Shown here: one piece after another, positions 57,643 through 64,000 of the stretch
How the letters are laid out: each line of letters opens with the position of its first letter
Position numbering within the stretch: position 1 is the stretch's first letter
Source: Brienomyrus brachyistius
Lineage: Eukaryota > Chordata > Actinopteri > Osteoglossiformes > Mormyridae
Direction: 5' to 3'
NCBI RefSeq assembly: GCF_023856365.1
Contig: NW_026042997.1
Location: 1-64,000, forward strand
Length of the DNA: 64,000 nucleotides
Position numbers and translations under genes: made by a program
The notes under the pieces: model-generated
The model's database searches: none
Seen by the model: the letters and a program-made list of their open reading frames with translations, nothing else
Told to the model about the DNA's origin: nothing

Positions 57643-58253
57643 GTCAGCAGGCTGTCTCTGGCCACGCCCCCTACAGTCGGTCCGGCCCCTGGCTTTTCCA
57701 GCGTGTTCGCGAAAACGACTTCATTTATTTTCTTATTGATTTATCGACAGACCATCATACTTTTTAGACGTTATAATAACAACACTCTATTGATCCCCAA
57801 AGAGAGAAATTCTCTCCTTGCCTGCCCCCTCTTACTGTCCATGATACACAAGCACATATGTAGAAAAACGTCAGCTTGGAAGCCAAGGCTGGACTTAACC
57901 TACTCTATTCTGGTATTCTGTTCTCCCAAGTAAGGCATCCCAAGTTCGAATCCAACTTCCGACAAAAGTTCTTCAATCGCTACAGCACAATTTGAGCCAC
58001 TTACGGCTTTAATTGCTTTGTTTTATTTTTGCGTTTCAGGCAAAACTACATAACACTTAAAGACACTTCGGGCATGCAAATGGAGAACGAAATTATAGTT
58101 ATACCGAATCTCCTACACACAATACCAAGGTTACCAACTTTGAGATGGAAACCTGGGATATTCAGTCGAATCAGATCAAATATGATGCTAAGTTAGTACT
58201 AAGTTAAAATATGTTCCGCACTTGTAACATGCACCCATGATTTGGAACAGCAG

Positions 58254-58440
58254 CATACCTGTCAAGGTTTGGATTTGAAAATAAAGGAAATTTTCCGGCA
58301 CCCGCCGTGAGCCATCCCACCACCGCAACCAGGCTCCAGTATCCCTTACATTTTAAGACAGGAAATATAAAATAATATAAATTATATAAAATATAATATA
58401 AATATAAATATAAATATATAAAATATATAAAATATAAAAT
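58254..58440. mobile_element. Second, partial copy of the inverted-repeat element
   Basis: Matches 57233-57420 nearly exactly ('catacctgtcaaggtttgga', 'ttttccggcacccgccgtga') and stops before the tRNA-like part. It occupies the same position relative to the 709-bp unit as in copy 3, so it was probably copied with the array. Confidence 0.85.
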
Positions 58441-58622
58441 AACCATTTGTCATTTATTTTCTATTAATTTTTCATGTTCACTCATGCGGCTCTGTCATTC
58501 ACTAATGACTTGGATTTTTCATGCCGACTGACATCGTTCCTTCCCCGTGGGAGACAAATCTTACAGAACGCGTGACCCATCCTGCTCCTCTTCAGGAAAG
58601 TAAATTCGTCATCTTCGTCATC
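58441..58622. other. Flank of duplication copy 2
   Basis: Sequence not seen elsewhere in the window; no gene recognised. Confidence 0.5.
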
Positions 58623-60496
58623 ACCCCTTAAAACAATTACTGAAGCGAGACGGCGCACGCGTTACGGCGACAGATTTAAATTGTGAGTGCACTATATCTC
58701 GTCGCAAATGGTGCTTAACCACGGCGGGTCTCAAGCACAGGAGACTCCCAATTTCTAAATGACACACACTTGGCTCACAGCGCAAAGTTGTGTTAAACTT
58801 GCTTTGTCTAAAGCAGGCACACACATACGAGTATGATCCTGATAGGTAACTAAGCTATCGGTCTTATGTCCAAGCGCAACATAATTTAGGTTAGAACCTC
58901 ATAACAAGTATTCCCGTTCGCTAATAGAGAGATCTCTCCCAGGATATATAGAAACGGAGACACTCGTCCGAATTGAACCTGGAAACAAAGCGCTACATCT
59001 GAGAATCTCGTCAGACATAGGGTTAAAGTTTACTGCAGTTTAATACGAAAGAACTACAATGAAATCACCGAAAATAAAACAAAATAATATAACTACTAAT
59101 AATAGAAATAAAAATAACTATAATAAGCCCATATGATCCCGCTTAAATGCCTTCAGATTGCCATGAGTGCGACTTTTGCAACCAGTTGACAGTAGCGCTT
59201 CTTCACTGCACGTTCGGTCATAAAAAGTTTAAATTGTGTGCTCAGAATAAGTTTAAACCTTGTGCCTTGTGATTATTAACCAATTTTTATGCTGAATGGT
59301 CGGCTCAAACTCAATTGCGAAACACCGTGAGTCTGTTAATGTGTGACTTAAATGGAACTCATTAATAACCAGTATCACGTAATAACCTGGGTTAGAATAG
59401 AAGGCTTGTCCAACGAGCTGCGTCACCAGGTAATGTAAACGATCGGTAGCGAAGCTCCCCTCACGGCCAATGAGAGAGAGTCTCGCGATATTTCAGGCGA
59501 ATTTGAGGTTTCAGAGCGTAGATCGCACAGGCAGGGATTCTTGTGAGCACTCAATGAACGGAGGCTGAAGTTGTGTAAAAGACATGCATTTATTCCTATA
59601 ACTAACATAAGACAGACATTACACCTAACAAACAATAAACACGAAATAACGGAGTGGACACAAACAATGTAATCATGAAAATGCAATGACCAGATTTAAA
59701 ATGAGTAACCTTAAAAGGGAAAATACTGTTCTGCAAAGCAAGCAATTTGTGGAAATACTGTCCTAAAGTAATATAGCAGGTGAATAGGAGTTTAGGTTGT
59801 TATAAATGAAAGGAAGTTTGTTTACTTGGTTGCAGAGTGGGGGGGGGGGGTCTTGGCAGTTGGTTGCGGAGGCTGATGAGCTGATGGGTGATGGCACTCA
59901 GGGAGGCGCGGTGTTTGCAGCGGTTGTTGGAGTGGAGCCCCTCTGATTCCCTCTCCTGGTGAAGCTTGGGCTTGGTTGCAGTTCTCTGTCCAGCTGGGTC
60001 TTCACTGATAGGCTTCAGGAGGGCTTCTTGTGGGCTTCTCTTCTCTTGGGCTGATGTTCTCTGCCTCTCTTCGTGCTGATGGTATTTTGTTTTCTCCTCC
60101 CTTCTGTTTCTCCTCTCCTGGCTTTGTTCTGAGGTGCCAGGTTTTATAGTGTAAAGTTCGTGAATAGGAGTGACCAGGAATTCGACTCCTGGACCAATGG
60201 CTGACCATCCATTTGGCGGGTTTTCGGAAGGGGGTCTGTATCAGTCCTTTTGAGATTCATGACCAGAGTGATTTCCCTTGTATTGATGATTTTCGTTAGG
60301 CTGGTGTAACTTTTGATATATTCACTTTCGTGGTAACCACTGACCAGATTTGGAAACTGGAGTGATTTTCCATCGGTTTGATACCAAACATGCCATAGCA
60401 GCCTAGCGGTTCACACCTCATACCATCTGTAATGATTAATTAATGATTACTTATATTATGTCGTTATGTTATATTACTCACACCTTATTTTATGCC

Positions 60497-61250
60497 TCAC
60501 AATCTATATAATTGTAAATATACTGTGTAGCTGCTGGCGCGTTCCAAACTAAATCTCATTGTACTTACAATGTCAATAAAAACATCCATCCATCCATCTA
60601 GGCAGGCCAGTGTCGCCTCCATCCTTCCTGAAGTCAGTGATTCCTTTGTCTTTGTGCTGTTTAGTGCCAAATTGTTTGCTGAACTCCAACCTATCAGTTT
60701 CTGGACCTCATCTCTGTAAGCTGACTCATAAGAACCAAAGAGATTTACAAATGAGAGGAGGCCATTCGGCCCATCAAGCTCCTTTGAGGAGAACTTAGCT
60801 AATAGCTCAAAAATCTTATCTAGCTCTGATTTAAAAGAACCCAGGGTTTTAGCTTGTGTTACAATAACAGGAAGACTATTCCATACTCTAACTACACGCT
60901 GTGTACAGAAATGCTTCATCAAATTCGTTTTAAAATGTTCTCCAGCTAATTTCCACTTATGGCCACGAGTTCTGGTATTTAAACTAACATTGAAATAGCC
61001 ATTTGGCTGAACAGCATCCAGACCTGTTAGAATCTTAAACACCTGGATTATGTCCCCCCTTAGTCTCCTTTGCTCGAGGCTAAACAGATTCAGCTCAGCT
61101 AACCTCTCCTCATTAGACATTCCTCTAAGACCAGGAATCATTCTCGTTGCCCTACGTTGCACCTTTTCCAAGGCAGCAATGTCCTTCTTAAGGTATGGTA
61201 ACCAAACCCGCACACAATATTCTAGGTGGGGTCTTACCAAGGAATTATAT
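60497..61250 (-). mobile_element. CR1/jockey-like LINE 3' region (copy 2)
   Basis: Same composite LINE frame as 37263-38016, with identical translation. Confidence 0.75.
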
Positions 61251-61260
61251 TATCGTAGCA

Positions 61261-61668
61261 TCACTTGCCTTGTCTTAAACTCCACACACCTAGAGATGCA
61301 ATGTGCCTTCTCGCGTGGTGTTCCTGCAGAGGGAGTCTGTGAGTGCTGGAGATTGGGGGAGGGGGCAGTGTGGCTATGTCTGCTCTGTGTTCCTCCAGAC
61401 GAGCAAAGAAGCTGTTTAGCTCCTTTGCTAAAAGGGCGTTGCTGTTAACAGTGACGGTGTTGTTGCCTTTGAAGTTTGTAATGTGTTGTATTCCCTGCCA
61501 CACCCACTGTGGGTTGTTGTATGTGAAGTAGACCTCTATTTTCTGTTTCTCTGCCTGCCTGGCAACCTTGATGCCCCTATTCAGGTTAGCTCTGGCTGCA
61601 CTCTGTGTTCTTGACTGCGCTGTCTTGTCCTGTAGTATTGTATTGTTGCTCTTGTGTTTATCTTGCAC
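61261..61668 (-). mobile_element. L2-like LINE linker fragment (copy 2)
   Basis: Same as 38027-38434. Confidence 0.65.
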
Positions 61669-61992
61669 TTTCTCCCTCTGTTTGTGCTCCTTTCACTCTG
61701 TATAGTTCTATCTTGCCCGCACTTGTGTCATCTTGTGTTGTTTCTGTTTTTCTTCTTTGTGTTGCACCGTGGTCCAGGAGGAACAATGTTTCCTTTCACT
61801 GTGTACTGTGTATATTGCTGAAATAACAATAAACCCACTTGACCACCTGCCTCAATTCATCCTGAAGAGTTTTCCAATGTTGTTCAAAGGTCTGTTTGTT
61901 TCGAGTGAAGGACACGCCCCTGGACGTGCTGGATAAGGGGACCACAGATCAGTGTCCTCAGTCCTGCTTCTCCCTTCAAAGCTGAGAGGAAG

Positions 61993-63478
61993 ATGACCCG
62001 CCTGCTGCTTCTGGTTTTGGCTTATGGAGCTCTGCTTATCTCCACAGAGGCCCAGCAAGATTACCACAGTCTCCCTGCACTCACAAGACGGCCATTAAAC
62101 TCGCAGTCGAAAATGCTCATCAAGGAACCCGTCAGCACATGAATTTCTATAACATCCAGGGCCGTCCGAAGGTAACTGCTGAGAAAGTGTTTACAAAAGT
62201 GTGAAACTTTCATCATCTGCAAGCTGAACTAATGAGTATCACATTGATTTTGATGTTTTAATTTCAATGCATATGATGCTTAATGTCTCTTCACAATGAA
62301 AGTGATGGTTGTATATCTCAGCCCTGGTCAATTTTACCTTCTCACAGTTTCTCTCTGAATCTGCTGCAGTCAAGTCTGTGACAGTTTGCCATTTTTTGGG
62401 TGATTATTGTTTGTTATATTGCCTTTAAAACAGTTGTAGGCAATTTTGTATATAACGTGTTTATGTGATTTAGATCAGCAGTGAATACATTGACATTGAG
62501 ATTCTCTTGAGAGCAACAAAATGTCCAAAGTCAACTGCAACAGACCATCGGGCTGACTGTATTTTCATGGACAAGAGGGTAAGTAAAGAGTCACTGTGAC
62601 TGTGAGCATTGGACATATCAGTTAGCAAATTAATTTAGGTTCATGTTAACTTTTTTGATGCCCTGCGGGGGAAAGTTAGCCAACAATAAAGTAACAAATA
62701 CATAGGTGGCCTCAAAGAGCCAGTTCCTTCACCTTATTCTCAAATTTTAGTAGGTTTACAGGCTTAAAGGCTGGATTACCAGGCAGAAGCAAATGCTAAT
62801 CATCTGAGGGGTGACCTGTAGATTATGCTTCGAGCTATGAACCCTAGCTGGCCTTATTTAAAGACCTGTGGGCTGTACTACAAAGCGGGTTTTACATACC
62901 CAGAGTTAACTCAATCGAGCCAGGTTAACTAAAACTCATTGTTGAAATCAGCCTTAAATGGCAGTGTGGTGTTTTGTGGTGAAAGGGCAGGACTTAACTC
63001 TTGTTTTAATTAGAAAGCCAGTAATTAAACCTGGTCAGAGCAGGGTAGATGTGCAGTGTGAATTACCCTTTAAATTTACCTCTTTAAATAGTGAACTACA
63101 GGACCACTTAGCTTGATCGGAGGACAGTATTTTAATACAGAGCAGTGTTCAGTTAAACGGGATTTGTTGTTCATACTTTTAGATGAACTTGCTTTGTATA
63201 ATATAGCCTTATGGTGACCCTGCTTTGGAAGCTCTTTCCTCTAAAATTGTTCTGTGTCATTAAACCCTGCACTCCAGCAGCTCTGCCTTAAATCATTAGA
63301 TATATCTTTACTACACCTTCTCTCACTGTATTTATTGCCCACCACTCTTTAAATACTGTTTTTGTGTGTCTGTGTGTTTTTGCAGCCATTCATTAACTGT
63401 AGAGTTTGCAGCAGACGGTCTGGTAATGATCTTACACATCCATCAAATGACTGTGTACCAAACAAGAAAGTGGATGAA
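61993..63478 (+). pseudogene. Chemerin (RARRES2)-like gene, copy 2, partial
   Basis: Exons 1-3 are at 61993-62171, 62474-62578 and 63386-63478. Exon 4 would lie near 64064, beyond the window. Exon sequences are identical to copy 1 as far as compared, including the exon-1 frameshift, so the frameshift came before the duplication, or both copies share an assembly error. Whether this copy has an intact last exon cannot be seen. Confidence 0.65.
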
Positions 63479-64000
63479 GTAAGTGTAGAGAGTCTTAGCA
63501 TTATGGAAATGTAACAGGTGTGTGAATTGTGTCTAAACATGTGGTTAAACTTTGATTGTGTTTGTACATGCAAAAATTTGATCAGAGTACTGTTTATTAA
63601 TGACAATGTTACTTTTAATCTGAACAACAGTGGCAGCACCAAGGAAAAGCTTGGGGGGGGGGGCTCTAGCTCCTCCTCCAATGACCATAGTACCCCCACA
63701 GCACCCCCAAAATATTGGTTTCATTTTTTCTTTAACTATCTGTAAAATCTGTATATTGTGTAAGACATTTTTGCGGTTTTTACAGCATACTTGTAGTGTA
63801 TTTTTTCTTCAAAGTACACATAGAGGCTCTGTGAGCTAGACGTTAGAATTTCATATTTTATCCTATTTTATCCATACTGTAGCTTATCGTGCTGTGTGCT
63901 TCTATACACCATCTACATAAGCTGAAAAGCTAAAGCACCCGGTCTAAATAATCTCACTCCCCTATAGCACCTGTAGCATTAAGTCACTGGCGCTGCCACT

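Larger units (their letters stand above)
55526..58253 (+). repeat. 709-bp tandem repeat, three copies and a partial fourth
   Basis: Units begin near 55528, 56237, 56946 and 58058 at 'taaagacact(a/t)cgggcatg'. Copies 1 and 2 are almost identical. Copy 3 carries the inverted-repeat element at 57233-57642 and some loss; copy 4 has a deletion and then part of the same element. Each unit contains a LINE-tail-like 'cactctattgatccccaaag' and a B-box-like 'aagttcgaatcc'. The 72-codon open frame in each unit is not gene-like. Confidence 0.92.
58623..64000 (+). repeat. Segmental duplication, copy 2
   Basis: Near-identical to 35387-40766 and runs off the window end. It contains the same LINE fragments (60497-61250 and 61261-61668, minus strand) and the second chemerin-like gene. 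Confidence 0.95.

Overview
This window looks like teleost fish nuclear DNA. It has intron-split genes with GT/AG splice sites. One gene is a novel immune-type receptor (NITR), a family known from bony fishes. The rest is dominated by fish-type repeats: tRNA-derived SINEs with TGGATGGA tails, L2-like and CR1/jockey-like LINEs, Tc1, hAT and Ty3/gypsy-type pieces. Species cannot be fixed from sequence alone. Nothing prokaryotic is present.

Only two host genes are well supported. (1) A six-exon NITR-like gene on + (8972-13255) encodes a signal peptide, two Ig domains each ending in a J-like FGNGT motif, a transmembrane segment, and a tail with an ITIM (LNYAAL) and an ITSM-like motif (TLYSDL). A TAG codon right after the second FGNGT, in the first copy of a 57-bp in-frame tandem duplication, cuts it before the membrane exon. 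(2) A four-exon chemerin (RARRES2)-like cystatin-fold gene on + occurs twice: complete at 38759-40946, and with three of four exons at 61993-63478 before the window ends. Both copies share the same exon-1 frameshift. They lie in a near-identical direct duplication of at least 5.38 kb (35387-40766 and 58623-64000).

Layout. 1-8.9 kb: decayed repeats, a solo LTR with target duplication, a broken integrase-like gene, a 36-bp perfect inverted repeat beside a consensus splice donor, and a hAT-type element. 8.97-13.3 kb: the NITR gene. 13.3-25.4 kb: LINE and SINE fragments, a solo retroviral-type LTR inside a LINE, and a three-level nest (Tc1 in LINE in gag-like sequence). 25.4-33.2 kb: sparse sequence with two short inverted-repeat elements. 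33.2-35.3 kb: a 46-bp minisatellite of about 45 copies. 35.4-41 kb: duplication copy 1 with the chemerin-like gene. 41-43.8 kb: unresolved exon-like and transposon-like pieces. 43.8-49.9 kb: a roughly 200-260 bp AT-rich satellite carrying a Pro-rich LTR-retrotransposon piece and a deleted Tc1 element. 50-55.5 kb: mariner and gypsy fragments and a full SINE. 55.5-58.4 kb: a 709-bp tandem repeat invaded by an inverted-repeat element with a tRNA-Glu-like sequence. 58.6-64 kb: duplication copy 2.

The genes do not form an operon or shared pathway in the sequence. Both are of immune type: NITRs are candidate inhibitory receptors, and chemerin is a secreted chemoattractant. The window reads as a repeat-rich, recently rearranged region.
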